Counted from the first letter of the stretch, positions 26,526 to 35,739 are shown. The stretch is DNA of 64,000 nucleotides from Halomonas sp. ALS9 (GCF_001651035.1 NZ_LXRG01000065.1:124001-188000), one strand, 5' to 3'. Numbers and translations: made by a program. Notes: generated by a model not told the origin, from the letters alone.

Positions 26526-27365
26526 ATGGAAAAGCTCATTATTACCGCTGCAGTAAACGGTGGAATAACCTCACGCGGAAAAAATCCAAGTGTTCCTTAC
26601 ACTCCTGAAGAAATTGCTGAGTCTGTCTACCAGTGCTGGCAGGCTGGTGCGAGTATTGCCCACATACATGCTCGCGACTCGGAAGGTAGCCCAAGCTACG
26701 ACTTCAATGTATGGAGAGAGATTGTTGAGAGAGTTCGCGAACGCTGTGATATTTTAATTAATTTAAGTACTTCCGGACTAAATCTTCCTCCACATTTAGC
26801 TCCAGAAGAGGCATGGAATCATCTTTCTCTATGCCCTGAAATTGCATCTTTTAATTGCGGGTCAGTTAATCATGGGGCTAAGCCGTTTGTTAATCCACCT
26901 GCATTGGCTAAAAAACTTGCCGAAGATATTAATAGGTTCAACGTGATTCCGGAGGTTGAGGTTTATCACTCAGGTGTAATTAACGAAGCGGTATCTTTGG
27001 GAAAGGAGGGCTTTCTGAAATTACCGATGCTCTTCTCTTTTGCTATGGGAATTCATGGAGGTGTGACAGCCGAATGTAAAAATTTAATGAATCTTATAGA
27101 TAATATACCTGATGATAGTATGTGGTCTGCTATAGGGATTGGTAGAAAACAGCTGCCAATTAATATACACACAATACTTCTTGGAGGTCACGTCCGCACG
27201 GGGCTGGAAGATAATGTTTATTATAATAAAGGGGAGTTAGCAACTGGAAGTGCTCAGCTTGTGGAGCGCATCGTTCGCATTTCACGTGAGCTTGGGCGTG
27301 ATATTTCAAGTCCCGATGAAACCAGGGAGGCCATCGGGCTTAATTTTGAGAGGGCAGTTGCATGA
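26526..27365 (+). CDS. Beta-keto acid cleavage enzyme (BKACE/DUF849)
   Basis: A 279-residue TIM-barrel enzyme of the BKACE family, which use Zn2+ to exchange a beta-keto acid and acetyl-CoA for acetoacetate and a new acyl-CoA. Seen: ITAAVNGGITSRGKNP at the N-terminus, the zinc ligands HIH at 46-48 (AHIHARD), PEVEVYHSGVI in the middle and a C-terminal GGHVRTGLEDN. The start at 26526 gives the canonical MEKLIITAAVNGG; the frame is open further upstream. It is followed with a 4-bp overlap by a hemB homologue. The keto acid used is unknown; BKACE members act on substrates as different as 3-keto-5-aminohexanoate, dehydrocarnitine and 3-oxoadipate. Confidence 0.88.
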   Translation: MEKLIITAAVNGGITSRGKNPSVPYTPEEIAESVYQCWQAGASIAHIHARDSEGSPSYDFNVWREIVERVRERCDILINLSTSGLNLPPHLAPEEAWNHLSLCPEIASFNCGSVNHGAKPFVNPPALAKKLAEDINRFNVIPEVEVYHSGVINEAVSLGKEGFLKLPMLFSFAMGIHGGVTAECKNLMNLIDNIPDDSMWSAIGIGRKQLPINIHTILLGGHVRTGLEDNVYYNKGELATGSAQLVERIVRISRELGRDISSPDETREAIGLNFERAVA

Positions 27366-28330
27366 ATATAATTCATCGCCCCCGCCGGATGCGTAAAAAT
27401 AATGAATTTCGTCAACTTGTTAAAGAAAACGGTTTAACTCTGAGTGATTTAGTACAACCTATATTTGTCGAGGAGGTTGCAATTGAGCGTACTCCTATAA
27501 AGGAACTCCCAGGTATTTGTCGAATACCTGAATCATTGCTTTGTGAAGAGATAGAGTCACTTTATGAGCTAGGTATCCGTTACGTCATGCCATTTGGAAT
27601 ATCCCATAATAAAGATGGTCTGGGTAGTGATACTCTTTCCAATGATGGGTTGCTGGCACGCATGATTCGTACCATTAAGGAATGTAGATCCGATATGCTG
27701 GTTATTCCAGATATCTGTTTCTGCGAATACACCACTCATGGCCATTGTGGAGTAGTTACGGAAGGACAAGTTGACAACGACAAAACTGTCGAAAACCTAG
27801 TTAAGCAATCCCTTGTTGCTGCTCAAGCAGGTGCTGATATGTTAGCACCATCATCTATGATGGACGGGCAGGTGGGGGCAATACGTCATGCACTGGATAA
27901 ATCTGGTTATACCGAGGTTGCCATACTGGCCCATGCGGTAAAGTTTTCATCTGCTTTTTATGGCCCCTTTCGTTCCGCAGTTGACTGTAAGCTTGAAGGC
28001 GATCGTCTAGGTTATCAAGCGGATAATGCAAATGGCCGTCAGGCTATGATTGAAGCCCGCCTTGATGAGGAACAAGGGGCTGACATCCTGATGGTAAAAC
28101 CTGGTATGCCATATTTAGACGTCGTTAGCCAACTTCGAAATCGCACTGATCTTCCTTTAGCTATTTACCAAGTAGCCGGTGAATATGCCGCTATCAAATT
28201 CGGCTCGCTAGCTGGTGCTTTAGATGAAAAAGAAACCGTCATGGAGGTCATGACAGGTTTCAAACGTGCAGGTGCCGACATTATAGTTAGTTACTATACG
28301 CGCCAAATAGCTCAGTGGATAAGGAAATAA
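27362..28330 (+). CDS. hemB: Porphobilinogen synthase homologue (HemB)
   Basis: Condenses two 5-aminolevulinate molecules to porphobilinogen. The 322-residue protein keeps both Schiff-base lysines, Lys194 (HAVKFSSAFYGPFR) and Lys246 (MVKPGMPYLD), and the Zn-binding cysteines 119, 121 and 129 (DICFCEYTTHGHCG), so it looks catalytically competent and zinc-dependent. It is embedded in an AT-richer catabolic-looking operon with no other haem gene, overlapping the BKACE gene by 4 bp. It is probably a second, specialised copy, not the housekeeping gene, but that needs the rest of the genome. Confidence 0.9.
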   Translation: MNIIHRPRRMRKNNEFRQLVKENGLTLSDLVQPIFVEEVAIERTPIKELPGICRIPESLLCEEIESLYELGIRYVMPFGISHNKDGLGSDTLSNDGLLARMIRTIKECRSDMLVIPDICFCEYTTHGHCGVVTEGQVDNDKTVENLVKQSLVAAQAGADMLAPSSMMDGQVGAIRHALDKSGYTEVAILAHAVKFSSAFYGPFRSAVDCKLEGDRLGYQADNANGRQAMIEARLDEEQGADILMVKPGMPYLDVVSQLRNRTDLPLAIYQVAGEYAAIKFGSLAGALDEKETVMEVMTGFKRAGADIIVSYYTRQIAQWIRK

Positions 28331-28358
28331 CCGCAATTAGGATATAAAGGTGAATATA

Positions 28359-29018
28359 ATGGATGCATGTGATAATAAATATATCTCAAAGTATATTGGA
28401 GAGAAGCTTTCACCTGGTAAAAAGGTTGTAATACTTCTTCACGGGCGACGTCAATCTCCAGATGATTTTTTCGACATAGCAAAACAAATTGGTATTTTGG
28501 AAGCCACTTGGATCCTTGCATGTGCACCAGGGAAAACTTGGTATCCGCACAGTTTCCTTCGCGCTATAGAAAAAAATCAACCTCATTTAGATGATGCATT
28601 GAACTATATTGAATCTATAGTTGAAAATTTGATTGAAAGCGGCATTAGAGAAGAGAATGTCTTTCTAGTGGGCTTCTCTCAGGGTGCTTGTGTTGCCAGC
28701 CAATATTTATTTAAATTTAGAAGAAGATTGGGTGGAGCGTTTATCTTTACTGGTGGGATATTCGGGCCAGAGATAAATGTGAAGAAAGAGGATGATTCCA
28801 GTCTTTTAGGTATGCCCATTTTTATCAGCGGAAGCATGACCGATAGTTGGGTTCCTGCATCGCGAATTATAGATACAGCTAACTGTTTTGAAAATCTAGG
28901 AGCGAAAGTAAAAGAGATTGTCTTTGAGGAAAGGAAACATCTGGTTTCTAGTGAGGAAATTGAAGAGTCTAAAAGATGGTTTGAAAAAATACTGAATTCG
29001 ATGCATGAGAAAGAGTGA
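28359..29018 (+). CDS. Phospholipase/carboxylesterase-family hydrolase
   Basis: A 219-residue alpha/beta hydrolase of the phospholipase/carboxylesterase (acyl-protein thioesterase-like) group. The oxyanion segment LLHGRRQSPDDF, nucleophile motif GFSQGA (Ser about 112), a later acid region GSMTDSWVP and His in ERKHLVS give a full triad. The ATG at 28359 follows AAAGGTGA at a good distance; a GTG at 28350 is the alternative. It may hydrolyse a thioester or ester made by the BKACE or thiolase neighbours; this is inference. Confidence 0.78.
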   Translation: MDACDNKYISKYIGEKLSPGKKVVILLHGRRQSPDDFFDIAKQIGILEATWILACAPGKTWYPHSFLRAIEKNQPHLDDALNYIESIVENLIESGIREENVFLVGFSQGACVASQYLFKFRRRLGGAFIFTGGIFGPEINVKKEDDSSLLGMPIFISGSMTDSWVPASRIIDTANCFENLGAKVKEIVFEERKHLVSSEEIEESKRWFEKILNSMHEKE

Positions 29019-29026
29019 GATTGACT

Positions 29027-30235
29027 ATGACTAATTCCTTTATATGTGATTATGTTAGAACACCTATTGGTAAGTACGCTGGCTCACTTTCAAATATTAG
29101 AGCCGATGATTTAGCAGCTATTCCTCTGAGAACTCTTAAGTCTCGTTATTCTAACATAGAATGGAGTTGCTTAGATGATGTTATAATGGGATGTGCTAAT
29201 CAGGCGGGAGAAGATAACCGAAATGTAGCTCGAATGAGTCTATTGTTGGCAGGATTTGATATTGGTGTTCCTGGAACCACCATCAATAGGTTATGTGCTT
29301 CAGGTATGGATGCCATCGCTATGGCCTCCCGTTATATCAAGTCAGGTGAAGCAGAACTATTGCTGGCTGGGGGAGTCGAGTCTATGTCCAGAGCACCATT
29401 GGTTCTGCCGAAGCCTGAACAGGCCTTCTCTCGACATGCTGAAATATATGACACTACGATTGGCTGGCGTTTTATAAACCCAAGAATGGACTCAGTGTAT
29501 GGTGTCGATACCATGCCAGAAACTGCAGAAAACGTTGCAAGCCAATTTGGTATCGAACGAGAAGAGCAGGACAATTTCGCATTTTGGAGCCAACAGAAAT
29601 ACAAAGTTGCTTCAGAAGCAGGGGTGTTCAAGGAGGAAATCACTCCTGTTGAGGTCAAAATATCTCGCCATGAAACGCGTCTTATAGAACACGATGAACA
29701 TCCTCGTGCTACCACTCTTGAAGGCCTTAAGCAACTAGCTACGCCATTTCGGAAGGAAGGTGGCACAGTCACTGCAGGCAATTCGTCTGGCGTTAATGAT
29801 GGAGCCGCAGCGCTTTTGGTTGCTTCAAATAATGCCGTTTTGAAGCACAATTTAAAACCACGAGCGCGTATTGTCGCTAGCGCTGCTTCGGGAGTTCAGC
29901 CCAGCATCATGGGGATTGGGCCAATACCTGCCGTAAATAAGGTATTGAACATAGCAAAAATGACCCTTGATGATATAGATGTACTGGAGATAAATGAGGC
30001 TTTTGCATCCCAGGCGCTTGCCGTTGTCCGAAAGCTAGGATTAGACGATAAAGATCCACGCATCAATCCTAATGGTGGAGCCATTGCTCTTGGACATCCT
30101 TTGGGCATGAGTGGTGCCCGTTTGGTGGGCACCTCAATTAATCACCTCCATCGTATCCATGGGCGCTATGCGCTGTGCACTATGTGTGTAGGTGTTGGAC
30201 AAGGAATGGCTATCATTGTTGAACGCTGTGACTAG
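29027..30235 (+). CDS. Acetyl-CoA acyltransferase (thiolase), 3-oxoadipyl-CoA thiolase-like
   Basis: A 402-residue thiolase. Nucleophile Cys in NRLCASGMDAI (about residue 91), His in GGAIALGHPLGMSGAR and second Cys in CVGVGQG are all present. The segment YGVDTMPETAENVA resembles PcaF/PaaJ 3-oxoadipyl-CoA thiolases, which release succinyl-CoA and acetyl-CoA. It ends the BKACE-hemB-hydrolase-thiolase operon and its stop overlaps the convergent EamA gene by 4 bp. The ATG at 29027 is preferred over a GTG at 29015. Confidence 0.88.
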   Translation: MTNSFICDYVRTPIGKYAGSLSNIRADDLAAIPLRTLKSRYSNIEWSCLDDVIMGCANQAGEDNRNVARMSLLLAGFDIGVPGTTINRLCASGMDAIAMASRYIKSGEAELLLAGGVESMSRAPLVLPKPEQAFSRHAEIYDTTIGWRFINPRMDSVYGVDTMPETAENVASQFGIEREEQDNFAFWSQQKYKVASEAGVFKEEITPVEVKISRHETRLIEHDEHPRATTLEGLKQLATPFRKEGGTVTAGNSSGVNDGAAALLVASNNAVLKHNLKPRARIVASAASGVQPSIMGIGPIPAVNKVLNIAKMTLDDIDVLEINEAFASQALAVVRKLGLDDKDPRINPNGGAIALGHPLGMSGARLVGTSINHLHRIHGRYALCTMCVGVGQGMAIIVERCD

Positions 30236-31158
30236 CTAGACTTAATTTTCAAAGCTGTCCCGCGAGCATAATGTTTGCGGGACATGATGAACAAACCTGC
30301 ACCTACCAACGCACCGCCTATAATCTCGTGCCATTCAGGGCGTTGTCCGATCAACATGAATGCAACCAGGGCAGCGAATAGTGGACAGAGAAACAGGAAG
30401 CCGCTCGTATGCACGGAGCCGCCAATCTTTAACGCCGCAAACCAAAGCCCTATCGCCCCAGTCGATGCGGGAATTGCCAGCCACATAAACATTCCCCAAT
30501 GGTAAGCATCAGTGGGTAGGGAAAAAGGCTGTTTGCTTAATGCTGCTATCGCAATAAGCAGCAGAGAGCCAAGCAGCATCTGCCAGAAAGTGACTATCCA
30601 GGGAGAATGCGTAATTGCAAATTTCTTGCTTAACACGGTGGAGGATGCCCAGCAGGTTGAAGCTAACATAACAAACACTTCCCCATGCCCTATCCCATGG
30701 GTTCCGTCACTGTCGAGACCAATGCAGATCACCACGCCAACAAATGCAAAAGCTAAGCCTAACAAGGCAAGTGCCGAGGAGCGTTCCCCCAGAATCAGCC
30801 AGGCTAAGACAACCACTATTAGAGGATTACTGGCCATTAGGATAGCTGCTATTGAGGAGGTAGTCGCTGTTAGTCCAATATTGAGCAGCGACATTACTCC
30901 CGCAGTCTGAAACCCACCAATTATTAACAGTTTTATCCAAGGAAGGTCTTTAAAAAATATCTTATGCTTTCGCATTTGCATCAAAACAAAAGGCGATAAA
31001 GATACTGCTGCGATAAGGAAGCGAGCAGATGCTAACCACAAAGGCGACATATCTTCCATGACGATCTTTGTGCTGACAAAAGAAGATCCTTGCAGAAACG
31101 TGGATGCGATTATCAGAAAGTAATAGTGCTCAGTCAGTGGTTTTAGCGAAAGCTTCAT
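30232..31158 (-). CDS. EamA/DMT-family transporter
   Basis: A 308-residue inner-membrane protein with about ten hydrophobic helices in two repeats of five, typical of EamA drug/metabolite exporters. GSSFVSTKIVMEDMSPLWLASARFLIAA at the N-terminus is characteristic. It is convergent with the thiolase and follows the AraC gene in the same direction, so regulator and exporter are probably co-expressed. It could export the island's product or an intermediate. Confidence 0.87.
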   Translation of the reverse strand: MKLSLKPLTEHYYFLIIASTFLQGSSFVSTKIVMEDMSPLWLASARFLIAAVSLSPFVLMQMRKHKIFFKDLPWIKLLIIGGFQTAGVMSLLNIGLTATTSSIAAILMASNPLIVVVLAWLILGERSSALALLGLAFAFVGVVICIGLDSDGTHGIGHGEVFVMLASTCWASSTVLSKKFAITHSPWIVTFWQMLLGSLLLIAIAALSKQPFSLPTDAYHWGMFMWLAIPASTGAIGLWFAALKIGGSVHTSGFLFLCPLFAALVAFMLIGQRPEWHEIIGGALVGAGLFIMSRKHYARGTALKIKSS

Positions 31159-31216
31159 ATATTCCTCTACCTGCTATTTCAATAAGTAGAGGAACAATAT
31201 CAATCTCATTCGAATC

Positions 31217-32041
31217 TTATTCTTCCGTACACGACAATTTTATTTGAGAACGGGACAGGTCGTTCAAATACTCTCGCGGGGATTTTCCCGTTACACGCTT
31301 GAACATGACAGTAAACGCTCCTTGTGAAGCATATCCCAGATTTTCAGCAACTTGGCTGACACGTTCTCCGGTGCTTAAACCCGAAATAGCACTTATGATG
31401 CGCACCTGCTCCCGCCATTGGCTAAAAGAAACACCTGTCTCGCTGCGAAATAGTCGGGTTAACGTACGAGTGGTTGCTCCCACCTCATTCGCCCAATCTG
31501 CCAATGAGCGTACATCCCCAGGATTTTCCAGCAACGTATCGCATATTTTTTTCAAGCGCTTATCTCTACCCATGGGAAGCTTTAATCCAGCCTCAAATGC
31601 ATGCCTCATTTCTTCCAGTGTTAGTCTCAATAAGCGCTCTTCAAAACTGTCAGGCTGGTAATTTATCGGGAAATAAGAGGCTCGGATCAGTAGTTCCCGC
31701 AAGAGCGGGGTGACACCTATACCTACTGGGTGACTAGGTAGGCTTAAGATAAATGACTCGACATTGACATATAATGTTCGTAAAGACACCGATGTGCTGG
31801 CACTCATTTCATGGTCTACGTCAGGGGGCATCCATACGCCACGAAACGGAGGTAGCAACCAATATTCATCGCAAGTTTTTAGTCTCATGGTACCTGCGCT
31901 GGCATATATCAACTGCCCACGCTGATGTTGATGTGGAGGAATATGATGGCCCGCAGGGTACTCTTTGGACATTGATACCACTGGGTTTTTTGCATTTTCC
32001 CATTTGTCAAGGTGCTCATTTGGTGAGTGGTCAGTATTCAT
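31217..32041 (-). CDS. AraC-family transcriptional regulator
   Basis: A 274-residue regulator with an N-terminal cupin effector domain (HHIPPHQHQRGQLIYASAGTM, about residues 32-52) and a C-terminal double helix-turn-helix (about 165-265, with SLADWANEVGATTRTLTRLFRSETG and VAENLGYASQGAFTVMFKRVTGKSPREY). It is upstream of the EamA gene. It probably controls the BKACE-hemB operon and its transporter in response to a small molecule, inferred from co-location only. Confidence 0.88.
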   Translation of the reverse strand: MNTDHSPNEHLDKWENAKNPVVSMSKEYPAGHHIPPHQHQRGQLIYASAGTMRLKTCDEYWLLPPFRGVWMPPDVDHEMSASTSVSLRTLYVNVESFILSLPSHPVGIGVTPLLRELLIRASYFPINYQPDSFEERLLRLTLEEMRHAFEAGLKLPMGRDKRLKKICDTLLENPGDVRSLADWANEVGATTRTLTRLFRSETGVSFSQWREQVRIISAISGLSTGERVSQVAENLGYASQGAFTVMFKRVTGKSPREYLNDLSRSQIKLSCTEE

Positions 32042-32123
32042 TCATTCGGGGCTCAATATTTGAAAAGAAATAGATGGTAATGCCTCTGTGATCGTACCAA
32101 CTTCAATCAGTTTTCATATAGAG

Positions 32124-32166
32124 TCTGTTGACGCTGCCGCGCGCGCCGCGATGAAGCGTCAACAGA
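32124..32166. repeat. Hairpin at the right edge of the island
   Basis: TCTGTTGACGC (32124-32134) and GCGTCAACAGA (32156-32166) are exact inverted 11-bp arms around a GC-rich 21-base loop. Neither strand has a following T run, so it is not a standard terminator. It lies between the AraC gene and the next minus-strand gene, where base composition returns to GC-rich. Confidence 0.5.
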
Positions 32167-32199
32167 GCCTAGCATAACCCCTTATTTTCCCAGTTGGCT

Positions 32200-33090
32200 T
32201 TACTGCTCCATCTCATCCCGCCAGGAGTGGCGCGGTGCAAAGCCGACCAAGCGACGCGCTTTTTCGTTGCTGTAGAAGGTCTCAAATTCGCCCATTTCGC
32301 GCTTGATCGGTACGCCAGCGTAGAAGCGGTCGATGACTTCGGGGTTGGTCAGGCCCATCGAAAGGTCGTCATTGGCTACGTTGAATACCTGGTAGCCCAA
32401 GCCGTCTGTCTTCAGGCAGCAATCGACCATCTGGCCAAGGTCGCGGGCGTCGATGTAGGCGAAGATATTGCGCCGACGCAGGGCGGGGTTGTCCATGTAG
32501 GCCGGAAAGTTCTGGCGGTATTCGTGGGGTTCGATAACGTTGTTAATACGTAGGCCGTAGATGTCGATGCCCGAGCGTGCCTGGAAAGAGCGCGCCGTTA
32601 CCTCGTTGACCACCTTGCTCATGGCGTAGCTGTCTTGAGGCACGGTGGGGTGCTCTTCATCGATGGGGAGGTAGTCAGGCTTCTTTTCGCCATCGGCGAA
32701 ACAGACGCCATAAGTGGTCTCGCTGGAAGCGAAGATGACCTTGGGAATGCCCAGTTTGGTGGCGGCATCTAGAACGTTATAAGTGCTCAACGTATTGATA
32801 CGGTAGGTCTCGTTGTCTGGCCGGTGCAGGATAGCGGGAATAGCCGCGAAGTGGACAATGGCATCGTAACGCGGCACGCCAGTGCCTGGCTCCAGTTCGT
32901 CGAACCCGGCGTAAGCCTGGCAAGCATTGAATACTTGACCTGCATCGGTCAGGTCGGTCTTCAGGGTGGTAATGCCGGGCACATCGGACGACACCCAATC
33001 CAGGTTGGTAACACGGTGGCCTTGATCGCGAAGATACGCCGTCGCATGACGACCAGCCTTGCCACTGCCGCCGGTGAATAAAAGTCGCAT
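32200..33090 (-). CDS. NAD-dependent epimerase/dehydratase family protein
   Basis: A 296-residue extended short-chain dehydrogenase/reductase. The Rossmann motif is GGSGKAGRH (7-15), and the catalytic YxxxK is YAMSK (about residue 155) with an upstream SSETTYG block carrying the catalytic Ser/Thr. The C-terminal part is short, as in sugar-nucleotide epimerase-like enzymes. The likely substrate is a sugar or sugar nucleotide. It sits alone between the island and HigBA. Confidence 0.82.
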   Translation of the reverse strand: MRLLFTGGSGKAGRHATAYLRDQGHRVTNLDWVSSDVPGITTLKTDLTDAGQVFNACQAYAGFDELEPGTGVPRYDAIVHFAAIPAILHRPDNETYRINTLSTYNVLDAATKLGIPKVIFASSETTYGVCFADGEKKPDYLPIDEEHPTVPQDSYAMSKVVNEVTARSFQARSGIDIYGLRINNVIEPHEYRQNFPAYMDNPALRRRNIFAYIDARDLGQMVDCCLKTDGLGYQVFNVANDDLSMGLTNPEVIDRFYAGVPIKREMGEFETFYSNEKARRLVGFAPRHSWRDEMEQ

Positions 33091-33223
33091 AGGAATATCC
33101 CATCAATTAATAGAATGAACCACTTCACCTTAGCAAAGAAAAGTCGGTTCCGTCGGGCTCTAAGCATGGGAAATGTTGCAGGGCCGTCTTGCTAAGCGTG
33201 ATGTGATAAGTCACACTTGCAAG

Positions 33224-33502
33224 ATGATCATCAGCTTTCGAAATAAAGGCTTGCGCGCCTTTTTTGAGACGGGCACGACTAAGGGAATTCGCGCTGACCA
33301 TGCCAAACGTCTGGGGCGGATTCTTGCGCTGCTTAATCGCGCCGAAGACCCCGAGGCGGTGAATCTACCGGGCTGGCGACTGCATGCACTGAAGGGCGAG
33401 TGGACAGGTTTCTGGTCGATCACAGTTAGCGGCAATTGGCGGGTGATTTTTCGCTTCACGGGCTCGGATGTTGAGCTGGTCGATTACCTGGACTATCACT
33501 AG
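33224..33502 (+). CDS. higB: HigB-type toxin
   Basis: A 92-residue RelE/HigB-family mRNA interferase. Family pattern: [17 protein letters not shown] at the N-terminus, [31 protein letters not shown] in the middle and VDYLDYH at the end. The ATG at 33224 gives normal family length. It is followed by the antitoxin gene after 10 bp, the toxin-first order usual for higBA. Confidence 0.92.
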   Translation: MIISFRNKGLRAFFETGTTKGIRADHAKRLGRILALLNRAEDPEAVNLPGWRLHALKGEWTGFWSITVSGNWRVIFRFTGSDVELVDYLDYH

Positions 33503-33512
33503 GAGATGGCAT

Positions 33513-33803
33513 ATGACTCACATGCACAACCCCCCGCATCCCGGTGAGACGCTACGCGAGGATGTGTTGCCAGCGCTAGGTATTAGTGTGACGGAAATGG
33601 CTCGACGCTTGGGTGTGGCGCGGGAAACGCTGTCGCGGATTCTGCATGGGCGAGCACCGATTAGCCCCGACTTGGCGGTTCGCCTGGAGCGGGCAGGCAT
33701 TGGCCGGGCACGAGCCTGGCTGGCGGTGCAGAGCGATTACGAACTATGGCAGGCCGAACATCGCACCCAGCCGGTTATTGAGCGCTTCGCAGACCTAGCG
33801 TAA
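33513..33803 (+). CDS. higA: HigA-type antitoxin
   Basis: A 96-residue XRE-family helix-turn-helix antitoxin with the HigA signature [19 protein letters not shown] at the start, followed by [20 protein letters not shown] (helix-turn-helix, about 30-50). It should neutralise HigB and repress the operon. The ATG at 33513 has AGGAGAT upstream; the longer frame overlaps higB and is less likely. Confidence 0.93.
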   Translation: MTHMHNPPHPGETLREDVLPALGISVTEMARRLGVARETLSRILHGRAPISPDLAVRLERAGIGRARAWLAVQSDYELWQAEHRTQPVIERFADLA

Positions 33804-33886
33804 AGCTAGTTTTGGAAAGTTTTTACCCAAACAAAATAGATCAATGAGATAAGGCGCCCACCCACCAGACCCAGGGAGATATAAAC

Positions 33887-34078
33887 ATGCCAATCGTGAC
33901 TATTCAGCAGTCGCCGCGTTCAGTCGAAATGAAGCGTGAACTGGCCCATAAAATCACCGAAGCGTTCGTGCAAGCTTATGAAGTTTCACCTGATGCGGTG
34001 CAAATTTTCTTTGCTGAAACCAGCCATGAGAATTGGGCAAAAGGGGGCGAGCTAGCGATTGATTGGAAAAAACCGTAG
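33887..34078 (+). CDS. 4-oxalocrotonate tautomerase-family protein
   Basis: A 63-residue tautomerase-fold protein. After removal of Met the catalytic N-terminal Pro is exposed (MPIVTIQQSPRS), and a short beta-alpha-beta unit follows. It would act as a hexamer or similar oligomer. The natural substrate is unknown, and it has no evident operon partner. AGGGAG lies just upstream of the ATG. Confidence 0.83.
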   Translation: MPIVTIQQSPRSVEMKRELAHKITEAFVQAYEVSPDAVQIFFAETSHENWAKGGELAIDWKKP

Positions 34079-34259
34079 AGGCCTGCCACTTTTCCGGATG
34101 TCTGCGGTGGTCAATGGCGTGGTCGACGCTAACTGGCGTCGCTGTGGATACTCTCTGGGCGTATTTCTCACTAACAATGGATTAAAGCCTCTCCTAAAAT
34201 AATGTTTGTGTTCTACACTAAATTTGATTCGGTGCTTTGTTGGTCTGCTCGATCAACGT

Positions 34260-34301
34260 CTGACCCTAACAGCCTGACCCTAATAACCTGATCCTAATAA
34301 C
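34260..34301. repeat. Three tandem 14-bp repeats
   Basis: Unit CTGACCCTAAYARC occurs three times head to tail (34260, 34274, 34288) with two or three base changes, ending 28 bp before the Yip1 gene start. It lies in the otherwise empty gap 34079-34329 where I see no gene. Confidence 0.8.
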
Positions 34302-34329
34302 AATGCATCTACAAAATCGGGAGGTCGTT

Positions 34330-34941
34330 ATGATCCATCATGTTTGGGGGCTTCTCCATCATCCTGAAAAAGAGTGGCATTTGATCCGTGGCGAGCATGA
34401 ATCTATCAGCCATCTCTATGCCCACCATGTCCTGTTACTCGCTGCTATTCCCGTCGTCTGTGCGCTGATAGGCACTACCCAGGTCGGCTGGACGTATGGT
34501 GGCTCTGAAACCTATAAAGTCTCACTTCCCAACGGTATTGCATTAGGCGTGGCTTTTTATGCGTTGATGCTAATGGCTGTGGGGGTGGTGGGCAGTATGA
34601 TTCATTGGTTGGCCCGTCGTATAGAAAACCGCCCCAGCCGCCGTGATTGCCTTATTTTTGCGGGTTACATTGCGACACCGATGTTCTTGTGCGGCGTTTT
34701 TGCCCTCTATCCGGCTTTTTGGTTCTGTATGCTGGGGATGGTGATCGGGCTGCTCTACAGCGCCTATCTACTCTATAAAGGAACCCCCAGCTTTTTAGGC
34801 ATCAGCCATGAGCGCGGGTTTATCCTGTCAACAACGACGCTGGGTATCGGTGTTTTGGTGCTGGAGGCGCTGCTCGTAGTGATCGTACTGCTGTGGAGTA
34901 TGGGCACGGATCACAGCGTGGTGTGGCATCTTTTCCGTTAA
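34330..34941 (+). CDS. Yip1-family membrane protein
   Basis: A 203-residue inner-membrane protein with about five helices. The start MIHHVWGLLHHPEKEWHLIR matches bacterial Yip1-domain proteins. GGGAGGTC precedes the ATG at 34330. Function unknown; bacterial members often sit alone, as here. Confidence 0.8.
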   Translation: MIHHVWGLLHHPEKEWHLIRGEHESISHLYAHHVLLLAAIPVVCALIGTTQVGWTYGGSETYKVSLPNGIALGVAFYALMLMAVGVVGSMIHWLARRIENRPSRRDCLIFAGYIATPMFLCGVFALYPAFWFCMLGMVIGLLYSAYLLYKGTPSFLGISHERGFILSTTTLGIGVLVLEALLVVIVLLWSMGTDHSVVWHLFR

Positions 34942-34974
34942 AGGGTTTTCCTACATGCTTGAAGCAGGCGCTAG

Positions 34975-35739
34975 CTAAATCGCACTACGAAACCGCATGA
35001 CCTGCTTGCCATCAACAGGGTCATCAATCACATGGGTATACACCCCAAAGGTTTGTTGTAGCCTGCTGGTGGTGAGGACGTCTTCTGGGGGGCCGCTGTC
35101 GATCAGGCGGCCGCCATCCATCACGCCGATGCGATCACACTCCATGGCCTGGTTAAGGTCGTGCAACGAGATAATCACCGTAATCGGCAACTGCCTGACC
35201 AGTTCAAGGATCGACAGCTGATGGCGGATATCCAGATGATTGGTGGGTTCATCCAGTAGCAGGATTTTCGGCTGCTGGGCCAATGCCCGGGCAATATGCA
35301 CCCGCTGGCGCTCGCCGCCTGAAAGGGTGTGCCAAAGTCGATCCGCCATATGCGTCATATCGACATCCACTAGCGCCTGAACCACGATGGCGTCATCTTT
35401 AGTTGACCAGGGGCGTAGCGCGGTAAGAAAGGGCGTCCGGCCCAGCGCCACTACGTCGTGAACGCTAATTCTATCGGTAGTGTCGGCCTGCTGCTCGACT
35501 AAGGCAATAGACTGGGCAATCGCCCGTTGCTTGAGGGTGTGTAGAGGTTGGCCATCAATCAGTACTCGCCCTGCCTTGGGTTTGTTCAAGCCTGCCAACA
35601 GGCGAAGCAGCGAGGTTTTTCCCGAGCCGTTCGGCCCCACCAGACCATAGGTTTGGCGGGGTTCGACGGTAAGGTTGACGTCAATAAGCAGAGGCGTGCC
35701 ATGCACCGCCCAGGCGAGTTGTTCAGTTGATAACTGCAT
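34975..35739 (-). CDS. FecCD-type ABC importer ATPase, likely corrinoid
   Basis: A 254-residue ATPase with Walker A GPNGSGKTS (about 35-43), signature LSGGERQRVHIA, Walker B ILLLDEPTNHLD and switch His in SLHDLN. It is the last gene of a three-gene minus-strand importer whose first gene lies just downstream of a cobalamin riboswitch. By this link it is best called a second cobalamin/corrinoid (BtuD-like) ATPase; siderophore uptake would be the default without the riboswitch. Confidence 0.85.
   Translation of the reverse strand: MQLSTEQLAWAVHGTPLLIDVNLTVEPRQTYGLVGPNGSGKTSLLRLLAGLNKPKAGRVLIDGQPLHTLKQRAIAQSIALVEQQADTTDRISVHDVVALGRTPFLTALRPWSTKDDAIVVQALVDVDMTHMADRLWHTLSGGERQRVHIARALAQQPKILLLDEPTNHLDIRHQLSILELVRQLPITVIISLHDLNQAMECDRIGVMDGGRLIDSGPPEDVLTTSRLQQTFGVYTHVIDDPVDGKQVMRFRSAI

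Noticed and set aside
30250..30300. Hairpin GTCCCGC/GCGGGAC as thiolase terminator
   Set aside because: It lies inside the coding end of the EamA gene and has no T run, so it is probably a coincidence of coding sequence.
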